This document shows positions 26,200 to 35,411 of a DNA stretch of 64,000 nucleotides, piece after piece. Numbering within the stretch: position 1 is the stretch's first letter; every line of letters begins with the position of its first letter. The notes under the pieces were generated by a model that was given only the letters and a program-made list of their open reading frames with translations, did no database searches and had not been told where the DNA came from. A program made the position numbers and the translations under genes. Source of the DNA: Sutterella sp. (GTDB lineage Bacteria > Pseudomonadota > Gammaproteobacteria > Burkholderiales > Burkholderiaceae_F); NCBI GenBank assembly GCA_020025955.1, contig JAHHRF010000002.1, positions 16,190 through 80,189 of the forward strand, written 5' to 3'.

Positions 26200-27612
26200 A
26201 TGCTCAAACTCAACCGCCCTAAGGCCCCACGGAGCCTCTTTTGGCGCACTTTCTTATTGCTCTGCGGCTTGATCTTCTTTAGTGTGATCGGCTGGTTACA
26301 GAGCTTTCGCGTCTTCAGTGAGTTGCCGTACGCTCAAGGGATTGCTCAGCAAATCATTACCACCACCAACCTCACGCGTTATGCCTTGGTGAGTGCCGAT
26401 CCTATGCACCGAAAGGATCTGTTGCGCCTTTTAGCTAAGCGCGAAGGCTTACAGATTTCTCCGCATGAACCCACCGACCGCATTGTGCCCATCAACACGG
26501 AGGGGATGAATGGGCTCATTGCGCAAAAAGTGCACCAAGCGTTAGGGAAGCAAACCATCATCGCTAACCGCGTCAATGGGAAGCCCGGTCTCTGGGTCAC
26601 CTTAAATATCGATGGGGAATCCTTTTGGCTGCAGACCCGCGCGGACCTCTTAAATCCTCCCTTTGGGACGGCCTGGTTATGGTGGGCCGTGGCCGCAGGC
26701 GTGATGAGCCTTCTGGGGGCAACCTTACTTACTCGCCACGTTAACTGGCCCCTTCGAGCGCTTTCTGCTTACGCCACCCAAGTGGGGCAAGGGAAAAGCC
26801 CGCCGCCCCTACCTGAAGATGAGGGGACGATTGAAATTCAGATGGTGAACCGCAATTTCAACCACATGGTGCAAGATTTGCGCCGTATGGAAGCGGACCG
26901 TGAATTGTTGTTGGCTGGGGTTTCACACGACTTACGCACCCCGATTACGCGTTTGCGCCTCGAAGTGGAACTCGCTGACCTCCCCGAGGAAAGTCGTGAA
27001 GCGATGGTGAGCGACCTCCTTCAGATGGAAAACATCGTCGATCAGTTCCTCTCGTATTCCCGTCAGAGTTACGAAAACCAAACCTTAGTGGATTTAGCGG
27101 AAGCGACCCAGCAGGCGCTTAACAATGCCCGCTTGAAGTGCGGTCCCACACTGGATCTAAAGACGGACTTTACCGAACACCTCTGCGTGGTCGCGCACCC
27201 CTTGGAGCTGTCGCGCGCCATTCAAAACCTCTTTACCAATGCCCAGCGCTATGGGATGAGTCAGGATGGGGTATTGCGCTTATCGGTGACAGTAAAGGCA
27301 GACGCCCGAGGCGCTCGCCTTGAAGTGCGAGACCAGGGCGTGGGGTTACCGGATGCCGAATTAAGCCGCGTGGTGCGTCCGTTTGAGCGTGGCGAGAGTG
27401 CACGCACTGGGGTCACCGGAACGGGCCTTGGGCTCGCCATTGTGGATCGCCTCGTACGACGCTCTGGGGGCGCCCTGGAACTCTCTAAAAATACGCCCAC
27501 GGGCTTGTGCGTCGCGTTAACGCTTCCCTTAGCCACGGAAAGCTGCAAACGCCGTTTAAAGCTCGAAGCCGAAAAGCGTAAAGCCGAAAGCAAGCTCAAT
27601 CCCACTGCCTAA
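26200..27612 (+). CDS. envZ: Sensor histidine kinase EnvZ
   Basis: Membrane histidine kinase expected to phosphorylate OmpR in response to envelope or osmotic conditions. The 470-residue protein has a first transmembrane helix (residues ~15-35), a periplasmic domain, a second helix near residues 155-178, HAMP, the H-box GVSHDLRTPITRLRLEVE with the phospho-His, an N-box with FTNAQRYG (QNLFTNAQRYG) and G boxes VRDQGVGLP and GTGLGLAIV. The ATG at 26200 follows GAGGAG. A terminator before it suggests lower expression than ompR. The C-terminus ends in a Lys/Glu-rich tail. Confidence 0.93.
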   Translation: MLKLNRPKAPRSLFWRTFLLLCGLIFFSVIGWLQSFRVFSELPYAQGIAQQIITTTNLTRYALVSADPMHRKDLLRLLAKREGLQISPHEPTDRIVPINTEGMNGLIAQKVHQALGKQTIIANRVNGKPGLWVTLNIDGESFWLQTRADLLNPPFGTAWLWWAVAAGVMSLLGATLLTRHVNWPLRALSAYATQVGQGKSPPPLPEDEGTIEIQMVNRNFNHMVQDLRRMEADRELLLAGVSHDLRTPITRLRLEVELADLPEESREAMVSDLLQMENIVDQFLSYSRQSYENQTLVDLAEATQQALNNARLKCGPTLDLKTDFTEHLCVVAHPLELSRAIQNLFTNAQRYGMSQDGVLRLSVTVKADARGARLEVRDQGVGLPDAELSRVVRPFERGESARTGVTGTGLGLAIVDRLVRRSGGALELSKNTPTGLCVALTLPLATESCKRRLKLEAEKRKAESKLNPTA

Positions 27613-27619
27613 CGTCAAC

Positions 27620-27656
27620 AAAAAAGCCAGCGAGACCATCCTCACTGGCTTTTTCC
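27620..27656. terminator. Bidirectional terminator between envZ and ispDF
   Basis: Stem AAAAAGCCAG-GAG / CTC-CTGGCTTTTT with a single mismatch and an ACCATC loop, with T or A runs on each side, between converging genes. Confidence 0.87.
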
Positions 27657-27657
27657 T

Positions 27658-28842
27658 TTATCGGCGCATCAACACGACGGCTTGCGCCATCATGCCGTCC
27701 CCTGCCCCCACGGCATCCATCTGCTCGTTGGTTTTGGCTTTGATGTTGACGGCATCTTGGTCCACCTGAAGAAGTTCCGCGATACGCGCCTTCATGGCAG
27801 GGCGATGCGGCCCCATCTTGGGGGCTTCCGCAATGATGGTGGCGTCACAATTCACAACTGTAAAGCCCTTCTCTTTCGCGCGACGCACGACTTCCGCTAG
27901 GAGCGTAGCGCTGTCAGCGCCCTTAAAGCGATCGTCCGAGGGCGGGAAATGCTCCCCAATGTCCCCTAAACTCGCGGCTCCTAACACAGCGTCCGTAATC
28001 GCATGGAGTAACACGTCGGCGTCCGAGTGTCCTAAGAGCCCCTTTTCATAGGGAATCGTAACGCCACCCACAATTAACGGGCGACCCGTGACTAAACGGT
28101 GCGAGTCGTAGCCTTGACCCACGCGAAATTCTGGCATCGTGCCTCCTAAGATCCCTTCAACCAGGGTTTTGTCTGAGGGTTGGGTGACTTTTAAATTGGT
28201 GCTCTGACACGTCACCACGCGAATGGGTTGACCGAGCGCTTCGACAGCACTCGCTTCATCCGTGACGGTAACGTCGGTTTGCGTTAAGGCTTCAACCAGC
28301 GTATTAAAGCGAAAGAGCTGCGGGGTGGCGGCGCGCCAAAGGCCGTCACGCGAAATCGTCTTTTCAATGAAGCCCTCTGGCGTCACGCGCTTTAAGGTAT
28401 CCGCCACGGGGCTTGCCAGAATGGCGCCCACGGCTTCGCACGAGGGCGTAACCACTTCATCCATCAAGGCGCATAAGTCCGCTTTATCTAAGCACGGACG
28501 CGCGGCATCGTGCACTAAGACCCAATCGTGCTCGTTAAAGCCCGAATTCATTAAGCCATTTAAAACGCTTTGGTGGCGCGTGGCGCCCCCCACACGCAAA
28601 ATGCGCGTGCGATCGGGCAAGTCGCCTTCAATCTCGTCAATGTAGGGGTCCTCGGGACTCACCACAATGACCACCTCACGAAGGCGCACATCTTGCACGA
28701 GGGCGCGCGCCGTACGTACCAACATGGGCACATCACAAAGGGGCAAATACTGCTTGGGGCGATCGGCTTGCATACGCGAACCGACCCCGGCGGCACAAAT
28801 GAGTCCGACAAAGGGGGACGGGCTCTGAAGAGTGGCTTCCAT
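27658..28842 (-). CDS. ispDF: Bifunctional IspD/IspF enzyme of the MEP pathway
   Basis: Two steps of isoprenoid precursor synthesis in one 394-residue chain. Residues 1 to about 230 are IspD (MEP cytidylyltransferase): [32 protein letters not shown] and [11 protein letters not shown]. Residues from about 236 are IspF (MEcPP synthase): [12 protein letters not shown] with the zinc-binding [50 protein letters not shown]. The join is a short [17 protein letters not shown] linker with no stop, so this is a true fusion. IspF normally ends near 160 residues as here. The gene is alone on the minus strand. Confidence 0.96.
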   Translation of the reverse strand: MEATLQSPSPFVGLICAAGVGSRMQADRPKQYLPLCDVPMLVRTARALVQDVRLREVVIVVSPEDPYIDEIEGDLPDRTRILRVGGATRHQSVLNGLMNSGFNEHDWVLVHDAARPCLDKADLCALMDEVVTPSCEAVGAILASPVADTLKRVTPEGFIEKTISRDGLWRAATPQLFRFNTLVEALTQTDVTVTDEASAVEALGQPIRVVTCQSTNLKVTQPSDKTLVEGILGGTMPEFRVGQGYDSHRLVTGRPLIVGGVTIPYEKGLLGHSDADVLLHAITDAVLGAASLGDIGEHFPPSDDRFKGADSATLLAEVVRRAKEKGFTVVNCDATIIAEAPKMGPHRPAMKARIAELLQVDQDAVNIKAKTNEQMDAVGAGDGMMAQAVVLMRR

Positions 28843-29166
28843 AACGAGGCGTCGTAGAGTCTATAAACCCTTTTATTGTAAGCAAGTGACAGGAAAAAGA
28901 CAGTCTTGGGTCTCAGCCCCCACTTTTCAGACCGACTAAACGGATGAGGCCCATGCCATGGAGAGGGTAATCCGTTTACCTGAAGCAAAACGAAACTTTC
29001 CAAGTGGCACAAGGGTTTTGGCGCGATTTCAGGGGACATCATCCGACATCATCCACATCGCCTACCCTCCTAAAATCAAGGATTTGCTGTGATAAAGTAG
29101 CCTCGAAATTAAAGCTACCCATGGGTTGAGCGACAAAACGTTCCCCACACTCAGGAGTAACCCAAG
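28843..29166. other. 324-bp region between ispDF and fadL
   Basis: Contains copy B of the repeated leader element (28904-28990), a 10-bp direct repeat GACATCATCC at 29034-29053, and a GTAGC/GCTAC hairpin near 29097-29114. No ORF longer than the five-codon one is supported. Confidence 0.55.
28904..28990 (+). other. Copy B of the repeated leader element with a five-codon ORF
   Basis: Shares with 4121-4200 the blocks TCTTGGG-TCTCAGCCCCC, CAG, AAACGGATGAGG (28938-28949), GGGTAA (28965-28970) and AAGCAAAA in the same order. A mini-ORF ATG CCA TGG AGA GGG TAA lies at 28953-28970 behind GATGAGG, matching copy A in length and in the final GGG TAA. AAACGGAT (28938-28945) and ATCCGTTT (28970-28977) can pair, enclosing the mini-ORF. 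The end lies about 176 bp before fadL, in the same direction. Function unknown. Confidence 0.5.
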
Positions 29167-30582
29167 ATGACCCACTTTAAACATGCCTTATTAGGTGCCG
29201 CCTTACTTGGCGCCTTCTCGACCCAAGCGACGGCCGGGGGCTTCCAGCTCACGGAACAGTCCGTTGTGGGGTTGGGTCGTGCCTACGCCGGGATTGCCGC
29301 CGAAAAGGATGACCTCTCCGGCGTTTACTACAACCCGGCTGCCATGCAGTTTGGTCAAGGCACGCGTGTGCAAAGTGGGATGACCTTAGCGCTCATCGAC
29401 TTGAAGTTTGAAGGCGTTAACGGTTCCAAGGAAAATGGCCGTCCGGGCAAGCCCGCTGCCATCCCGCACGCCTTTGTGGCGCATCAGGTCAATGACCGCT
29501 TCCAGGTGGGCTTTGGCGTCACCGCACCTTTCGGTCTTGAAACGAGCTACGGTCTCAATTGGGACCAGTCCTTAAAGGGCGTCTCCTCTGACCTTCGCGT
29601 GGTGGACTTTAACCCCGCGTTCTCCTTCAAGCTTACCGACACCCTCACGATCGGGGGTGGGGTCTCGGCTCAGCACGTGCAGGCCAAGTTGGGCTACAAC
29701 GCTGCTGACATGGCGAAGGCTGGCTTAAAGGCTGTTATTGAGAAGATGCCTGGTCAGGCTACGCAGATTAATCAGGCACTCAAGCCTATCCTTGATGAAT
29801 TAAACAAGCACCCCGAAGCTGACGTGAAGGTGAGCGACTGGGGCTATGGCTGGAACGTGGGTTTACTCTTCCAGCCCGCGGACACGGTTCGTGTGGGTTG
29901 GTCCTACCGCTCTGCTATCAAGCACACCGCCAAGGGTGATTTGTCGGTTCCGGTCGTCAACAACATTAAGGCCCTCTTGGGTGGTAACTCCCAGTTAGCT
30001 GGTCAAATCAGTGGTCTTTTAGGTCAGTTAAATGGCCAGACCCAGATTCAGTTGAGTGACATCAATGCCACGTCGCCTGCGTCCATCTCCATGAGCGCCC
30101 CGGCTTGGTCCATGCTCTCGGCCTCCTGGGACATCAACCCCACCTTTACGGTGAGCGGTACGGTGCGTTGGACGCAGTGGTCGGTCTTCAAGGAATTGCG
30201 CCTTGATACGGCTCACTTGAGCAAGGCTCAGCCCACCCGCTGGAAGGACAACTGGCTCATGGGTGTGGGTTTAGACACCCACGTCAATCCGGACTTAACG
30301 GTTCGCACCGGTTTTGCTTATGAAACGGGCGTAATTAGCGATCCGACCTTACGTTCTGGGACGATTCCTGATACGGACCGCTTGTGGCTCTCCTTGGGTG
30401 CCTCCTACCGTATCAACAAGCGCATGGTCTTGGATACGGGTGCCTCCTTGGTCTTAGGGGTCGGGGAACGTAACCTCTACCACCCGGGCCACGGTGGTGC
30501 GAAGGGTAAGGAAACGAAGCTCGGTCGCTTCAAGACCTTAAATGGCTTACTCTTGGGCGCTCAGCTCCAGTACCAGTTCTAA
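29167..30582 (+). CDS. fadL: FadL-family outer-membrane transporter
   Basis: Outer-membrane barrel of the OmpP1/FadL/TodX family that moves long-chain fatty acids or other hydrophobic compounds across the outer membrane. The 471-residue precursor has a signal peptide ending ATAGGFQL, the usual mature start GGFQLTEQSVVGLGRAYAG, the YYNPAAMQ hatch-domain NPA motif, and a C-terminus ending in aromatic QYQF. Barrel strands such as RVGWSYRSAIKHTAKG and LSLGASYRINKRM are typical. AGGAG precedes the ATG by about ten bases. The upstream leader carries copy B of the repeated element. Confidence 0.93.
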   Translation: MTHFKHALLGAALLGAFSTQATAGGFQLTEQSVVGLGRAYAGIAAEKDDLSGVYYNPAAMQFGQGTRVQSGMTLALIDLKFEGVNGSKENGRPGKPAAIPHAFVAHQVNDRFQVGFGVTAPFGLETSYGLNWDQSLKGVSSDLRVVDFNPAFSFKLTDTLTIGGGVSAQHVQAKLGYNAADMAKAGLKAVIEKMPGQATQINQALKPILDELNKHPEADVKVSDWGYGWNVGLLFQPADTVRVGWSYRSAIKHTAKGDLSVPVVNNIKALLGGNSQLAGQISGLLGQLNGQTQIQLSDINATSPASISMSAPAWSMLSASWDINPTFTVSGTVRWTQWSVFKELRLDTAHLSKAQPTRWKDNWLMGVGLDTHVNPDLTVRTGFAYETGVISDPTLRSGTIPDTDRLWLSLGASYRINKRMVLDTGASLVLGVGERNLYHPGHGGAKGKETKLGRFKTLNGLLLGAQLQYQF

Positions 30583-30600
30583 GAGAACACTGTCACCCCA

Positions 30601-30630
30601 AAGGGGACCTCGATGAGGTCCCTTTTGTTT
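30601..30630 (+). terminator. fadL terminator
   Basis: Stem AAGGGGACCTC / GAGGTCCCTTT with a GAT loop followed by TGTTT, 18 bp after fadL. Confidence 0.8.
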
Positions 30631-30645
30631 TGCGCAAAACAAAAG
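30622..30645. repeat. Perfect 24-bp palindrome
   Basis: CTTTTGTTTTGC is followed directly by its reverse complement GCAAAACAAAAG. It overlaps the fadL terminator tail on one side and the next minus-strand terminator tail on the other, and supplies T-rich ends in both directions. Confidence 0.75.
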
Positions 30646-30673
30646 CACCCGCGCTTCAATCTAAAGGGGGTGC
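30633..30673 (-). terminator. Terminator of the small membrane protein gene
   Basis: On the minus strand GCACCC / GGGTGC with a long loop is followed by TTTTGTTTT, 33 bp after the stop codon. Confidence 0.6.
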
Positions 30674-30705
30674 CAGAGACCTAACGGAAGCATCATAAAT
30701 GAGCG

Positions 30706-31053
30706 TTAGGAGAATTTCTGGAGGGTAGGCTTCGGGGTTACAAACAGCAACCCCACTTTAAAGACGATGGGTAAAACAAAGCTCAATAAAGCCCAAACGG
30801 GCGTGAGTTGCAAAGCACGCAAACGTTGGAGCATGAGTCCAAAGCTCCACACATACGCCAGGGTCCACACCCCAACGAGCACCATGTTGGCGTCTTTATA
30901 AAATTCAAGGCTTTGTGGCTCCATGACCAACAGAAGAAAAGCGCCAGCGAAGGCCGCCACTTCAATGAGCCAGGCCAAGAAAATCCCGTAACCATAGCGT
31001 TTACGTGAGCATGTGCCCAGGAGCCCCAGAAAGGTATAGAGTTTCGTGTACAT
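30706..31053 (-). CDS. Small four-helix membrane protein, possibly DUF805-like
   Basis: A 115-residue protein with four hydrophobic segments and a short C-terminal tail. The pattern SRKRYGYGIFLAWLIEV and then FGLMLQRLRALQLTPVWALLSFVLPIV weakly recalls DUF805 proteins, in which an early Arg/Tyr motif and a later RRLHD-type motif are conserved; here the second motif is LQRLRAL, so the match is only suggestive. A consensus TATAAT box lies 46 bp upstream on the same strand and a terminator follows, supporting it as a real gene. Function unknown. Confidence 0.6.
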   Translation of the reverse strand: MYTKLYTFLGLLGTCSRKRYGYGIFLAWLIEVAAFAGAFLLLVMEPQSLEFYKDANMVLVGVWTLAYVWSFGLMLQRLRALQLTPVWALLSFVLPIVFKVGLLFVTPKPTLQKFS

Positions 31054-31098
31054 AGCGCGAGCGGTAAATCCATGGAGAGTGCGTATACTAGTGAACGC

Positions 31099-31104
31099 AT
31101 TATA
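31099..31104 (-). promoter_or_regulatory. -10 element for the small membrane protein gene
   Basis: Minus-strand TATAAT, perfect consensus, 46 bp before the start at 31053. The -35 element is not clear. It lies in the divergent gap to mfd. Confidence 0.45.
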
Positions 31105-31128
31105 AATTCTATCTTCCCAGTAACGCTC

Positions 31129-34100
31129 ATGAGTTTTACGCTTCCGTCGGCTTCCATTACACCGTGGTTAAAGGCTTTAGAGACCCCGAAAGTGGGGACG
31201 CGCTATACCTTATCGCTTCCGAGTCGCTACCCAGACGCCCTCTTTTATGCCATGGCGGCGAAAGCCGCCTTTAAAAAGGGGCAACGTGTGGCGGTGATCG
31301 TCGCGGACACGTTAGACATTGCACGCCTGCAGCAAGAGGTGGCGTGGTTTTGCCCTGACGTCAAACCCGTGACCTTACCGGACTGGGAAACCTTACCGTA
31401 CGACGTCTTGAGCCCTCAAGAGAGCCTCGTCTCTGAACGCTTGGAAGCGCTCTTTCGATTGTCCTCGGGCGCCCCTGCCTGCCCGGAAATCGTCATCACG
31501 TCCATTGTGACGGCTGCTCAGAAGTTAGCGCCGACGCACTACGTCAGTGGCAACACGTTCTTCTTTAAGACGGGGGATCGGGTGTCCCTGGAGCAGCTCA
31601 AAACGAATTTGACCGCTGCCGGCTACGGGCACGTCAAGCAAGTCTTGGCACCCGGGGAATTCTCGGTGCGCGGTGAACTCGTGGACGTCTTCCCCATGGG
31701 CAGTGAACGTCCCTTCCGACTGGATTTGTTCGATGACGAAATCGAATCCATCCGTTGGTTTGATGTGGATACCCAGCGCTCGATGGAAGCCACGGACGCC
31801 ATTCGTTTGCTCCCTGGGCACGAATTCCCGGTGACGCCTGAGGCCGTCGCCCAGTTTCGTGCGCGATGGCGAGCGCACTTTACGGGCGACCCAACGAAGA
31901 GCACCGTCTACCGTGACTTAGGCCAAGGCTTAATGCCGGCGGGGATTGAATACTACCTCCCGCTCTTTTTTGAAGAAACGGCAACGCTCTCGGACTACTT
32001 ATCGGTTGACACCCCCATCTTTACGGTGGGCAACGTCACCGAGAGCTTAACGCGCTTTTTAGACGACACCACGGGGCGTTTCCGCTTACTGCGTGGGGAC
32101 GCGTCGCGTCCGCCCTTGGAGCCTGAGCGCTTGTGGGAATCGGCCGACGGATTCTTTGCCAAACTCAAAGCCTTTGCGCGCTATGAGCTCACCCCGGTGG
32201 GCGACCCGGAATTGGACGCGCGCTTTGCCTCCGTCTCCGTTGAACGAAAGAGCCAAAATCCGCTCACAGCCTTAGAAAACTATCTCACGACGCAAACCTT
32301 GCGCCAACGTCGCACTTTGATTGTGGCGGGGTCCATGGGGCGTGCGGGGACGATGACGGAACTCTTTCGCACCTCGGGCTTGACGATCCCGTTCTTTGAG
32401 ACGCCCGACGCCTTTTTACAGAGTGACGCCCCCTTAGGGATGACGACGGGTCCCCTCTATCAAGGGGCCACCTTTGAAGACTTAAAGGTGGATTGCCTCA
32501 CCGAGACCGAACTCTATGCCGCGAGCCCTCGTCGTGCGCGCGGGCGAAAGGTGCAACACGCCACCAACATCGAAATGATTGTGCGTGACGTGGCAGAACT
32601 CAAAGTGGGGGATCCCATCGTGCACGTTGAGCACGGGGTGGGTCGCTACTTGGGGTTAGAAATTATTGATACTCCAGACGGTCCGGGGGAATTCTTGCGT
32701 TTGGGCTACAAAAATGACGCCCAACTCTTTGTGCCCGTCACGAACTTGGATGTGATCTCACGCTATTCGGGTGCAGCGCCTGAAAACGCCCCCTTGCATG
32801 GGCTGGGTCGTGGCGACTGGGATAAAGCGAAGCGTAAAGCGGCAGAACAGATTCGCGACACCGCGGCCGAACTCCTTCAGCTCTACGCCATGCGCGCGAA
32901 GCGTGAGGGAACGCGCTTTGAAGTTAACGAGCAAGACTACCAAGCCTTTGCCGAAGGCTTTGCCTTTGAGGAAACGCCCGATCAGGCCGCAGCCATTGGG
33001 GCGGTGTTACGTGACATGACCGAAGGCAAACCCATGGACCGACTCGTCTGTGGGGACGTGGGCTTTGGGAAAACGGAAGTGGCCTTGCGCGCCGCCTTTG
33101 TGGCGGTAAATGCCGGTAAACAAGTGGCGGTACTCTGCCCCACCACCCTCTTAGCTGAACAGCATGCCCAGACCTTTAAAGACCGCTTTGCCGCGTGGCC
33201 GGTAGTGGTCTCTGAGCTTTCTCGCTTTAGAACCGGGAAAGAAACCACGAAGACGCTCGCGGGCTTAGCCGAAGGCACCGTGGACATTGTGATTGGGACG
33301 CACAAGCTCTTAACGGACAAAGTGGCCTTTGCGCGTTTAGGGCTCGTCATCATCGACGAAGAACACCGCTTTGGGGTGCGCCAGAAGGAGCAACTCAAAA
33401 AGCTTCGTAACGAAGTGGATATTCTGACGTTAACCGCGACCCCGATTCCGCGCACGCTCTCGATGAGTTTAGAAGGGATTCGCGACTTTTCCGTCATCGC
33501 CACGGCGCCAGAGCGTCGTTTGGCGGTAAAGACCTTTGTGCACGCGGAAAGCGACGGGATCATTCGTGAAGCCGTGATTCGTGAATTAAAGCGCGGCGGT
33601 CAGGTGTACTTCTTACATAACGAAGTCGATACGATCGAAAACCGATTGGAGCACTTAACCAAGCTTCTCCCTGAGGCCCGCATTGCGGTGGCACACGGGC
33701 AGATGAGTGAACGCGAGCTCGAACGCGTCATGCGTGAGTTCTATCAACAGCGCTTCAATGTGCTCCTTTGCACCACGATTATTGAGACGGGGATTGACGT
33801 GCCGAGCGCCAACACCATCATCATGCAGCGTGCCGACAAGTTGGGGCTCGCTCAGATGCACCAGTTGCGCGGGCGCGTGGGGCGCAGTTTCCATCAGGCC
33901 TACGCTTACCTCTTGACGCCACCCTCGGGTGCCATCACGAAGCAAGCCAAGCAGCGCTTAGAAGCAATTCAGTCGTTGGAAGAGTTGGGGAGCGGCTTTT
34001 ATTTGGCCATGCATGACTTGGAAATCCGAGGTGCTGGCGAAGTGCTGGGTGAACACCAGTCGGGTGACATTGCCGAGGTCGGGTTTGATCTCTACAACCG

Positions 34101-34680
34101 TATGCTCAAGAGCGCCGTTAAAGCCCTTAAAAACGGGGAAAGCATTGATTTTGAAAATCATGTGCCAGGCACCACGGACATTAATATCCATGCACCAGCC
34201 TTGATTCCCGCGGACTACGTCACAGACGTCTCCCAACGTTTGGCCTTCTACAAAGAATTGGCCTCGGCGACCACCTATACGGATTTAATCCACACGGCCG
34301 AAGCCTTAGGGGACCGTTACGGGAAGTTGCCAGAAGCCGCAGAGCGCCTCATTCGCGTGCACCGCTTACGCTTAAAGTGTGAAGACCTCGGGGTGAAAAA
34401 GATTGATGCGTCGGAAAGTAGCACCCTCTTTACCTTTGTCGCCAAACCCAATTTGGATCCGATGGCCTTGATTCGATTGCTGCAAACGCGTCGCGATGCC
34501 CGCATGGCGGGGCCAGAGAAATTGCGCCTGAGTACGGGCGGGGCAACGCCTGAGGCGCGCTTCGGGAAGATCGATGAGATTTTGGCTGCCCTTTCGGCCA
34601 ACCCCACGGAAACCATCGTGGAGAAAACCGCTGTGGCTAAGCCTGGCGTCACGGTGAAAAAAGGGAAAGCGAAGAAATAA
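31129..34680 (+). CDS. mfd: Transcription-repair coupling factor Mfd
   Basis: ATP-dependent translocase that removes RNA polymerase stalled at DNA lesions and recruits UvrA. The 1183-residue protein contains the UvrB-homology N-terminal module, the RNA-polymerase-interaction (CarD-like) domain at VAELKVGDPIVHVEHGVGRYLGLE, Walker A CGDVGFGKTEVAL, the Walker B DEEH box in IIDEEHRFGVRQKEQL, TATPIPRTLSMSLEGIRDFS, helicase motif VI in QLRGRVGRSFHQAYAYLL, and a C-terminal TRCF domain. Two upstream in-frame starts exist; the ATG at 31129 gives the family-like MSFTLPSASI and avoids overlap with the divergent promoter. It ends in a Lys-rich tail. Confidence 0.97.
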   Translation: MSFTLPSASITPWLKALETPKVGTRYTLSLPSRYPDALFYAMAAKAAFKKGQRVAVIVADTLDIARLQQEVAWFCPDVKPVTLPDWETLPYDVLSPQESLVSERLEALFRLSSGAPACPEIVITSIVTAAQKLAPTHYVSGNTFFFKTGDRVSLEQLKTNLTAAGYGHVKQVLAPGEFSVRGELVDVFPMGSERPFRLDLFDDEIESIRWFDVDTQRSMEATDAIRLLPGHEFPVTPEAVAQFRARWRAHFTGDPTKSTVYRDLGQGLMPAGIEYYLPLFFEETATLSDYLSVDTPIFTVGNVTESLTRFLDDTTGRFRLLRGDASRPPLEPERLWESADGFFAKLKAFARYELTPVGDPELDARFASVSVERKSQNPLTALENYLTTQTLRQRRTLIVAGSMGRAGTMTELFRTSGLTIPFFETPDAFLQSDAPLGMTTGPLYQGATFEDLKVDCLTETELYAASPRRARGRKVQHATNIEMIVRDVAELKVGDPIVHVEHGVGRYLGLEIIDTPDGPGEFLRLGYKNDAQLFVPVTNLDVISRYSGAAPENAPLHGLGRGDWDKAKRKAAEQIRDTAAELLQLYAMRAKREGTRFEVNEQDYQAFAEGFAFEETPDQAAAIGAVLRDMTEGKPMDRLVCGDVGFGKTEVALRAAFVAVNAGKQVAVLCPTTLLAEQHAQTFKDRFAAWPVVVSELSRFRTGKETTKTLAGLAEGTVDIVIGTHKLLTDKVAFARLGLVIIDEEHRFGVRQKEQLKKLRNEVDILTLTATPIPRTLSMSLEGIRDFSVIATAPERRLAVKTFVHAESDGIIREAVIRELKRGGQVYFLHNEVDTIENRLEHLTKLLPEARIAVAHGQMSERELERVMREFYQQRFNVLLCTTIIETGIDVPSANTIIMQRADKLGLAQMHQLRGRVGRSFHQAYAYLLTPPSGAITKQAKQRLEAIQSLEELGSGFYLAMHDLEIRGAGEVLGEHQSGDIAEVGFDLYNRMLKSAVKALKNGESIDFENHVPGTTDINIHAPALIPADYVTDVSQRLAFYKELASATTYTDLIHTAEALGDRYGKLPEAAERLIRVHRLRLKCEDLGVKKIDASESSTLFTFVAKPNLDPMALIRLLQTRRDARMAGPEKLRLSTGGATPEARFGKIDEILAALSANPTETIVEKTAVAKPGVTVKKGKAKK

Positions 34681-34701
34681 CCCGTTAGCTCAAAAAGACG
34701 A

Positions 34702-34733
34702 AGCGGGTGGGATCTAGAACGATTCCACCCGCT
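34702..34733. terminator. Convergent hairpin between mfd and yceD
   Basis: AGCGGGTGG/CCACCCGCT stem (with AT/AT extension past one mismatch) between converging genes. The U tract is poor on both strands. Confidence 0.55.
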
Positions 34734-34747
34734 ATTGCGTTTCTGTC

Positions 34748-35299
34748 TTAGTGCTTTAAGAGCTGATCGAGCCCAGCAAAGGGACGCTGCGTATCGCCCT
34801 GTTTGGCTTTAGGCTGATCCCCCACCTTTTGCGGGGCTTTCTTCTTGGGAGCGACTTCCGGCTCATAAGCGTCCGTTTCGCAATCCTCATGAAGGGGCAG
34901 TGCGGGGAGCCCTAAGAGCACCTCTTCTTGCACCCAATCGGCAATGGAAAAGGCGCGCGAGCCCACCACGACGTCTTCGCCCTCACGGTCGTCGTCGAGC
35001 GGGAGCGCATCAGCCTGGGCCTCATTTTCCACAAAGCGGTACACCATGGAGACGTCCACGGGGTAGATCACCACGTCATTACAACGGGCACACGTGAGTT
35101 CCACTTCGCCCGAGATCGTTAAACGGGCGGCGGGCAAATCACGCACCTGACCTAAGCCTTCGATCGTGTAGGCGAGTTCCCCCTCGACCAAGCCTTCGAT
35201 GGCGTCAGCGAGTTCGGGCATCACCTCCAGCGACAACGCGCCTTCGAGCACCGACTTTTTACGGGCAACTTCAAAACTATCCAAAGTCAAATTCGACAT
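34748..35299 (-). CDS. yceD: YceD (DUF177) large-ribosome-subunit accumulation protein
   Basis: Member of the YceD/Orf30 family, proposed to aid 23S rRNA accumulation. The 183-residue protein has the conserved LTCARCNDVVIYPVDVSMVYRFV core and the acidic stretch up to DWVQEEVLLGLPALPLHEDC, with a Lys-rich C-terminal tail. Start chosen at ATG 35299, seven bases after GGAG. It is divergent from maf, as in other Proteobacteria, but is not followed by rpmF or the plsX-fab cluster; instead it converges on mfd. Confidence 0.92.
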   Translation of the reverse strand: MSNLTLDSFEVARKKSVLEGALSLEVMPELADAIEGLVEGELAYTIEGLGQVRDLPAARLTISGEVELTCARCNDVVIYPVDVSMVYRFVENEAQADALPLDDDREGEDVVVGSRAFSIADWVQEEVLLGLPALPLHEDCETDAYEPEVAPKKKAPQKVGDQPKAKQGDTQRPFAGLDQLLKH

Positions 35300-35411
35300 C
35301 GTGGGCTCCAAAAGTGAAAAATCGTCGTCAAGTGACTACACTTCTATCACTGACCAATTCAAATGAATCCCGAGAGTGTAACAAACCCTCGCATAACCTG
35401 GTGAACTTACC

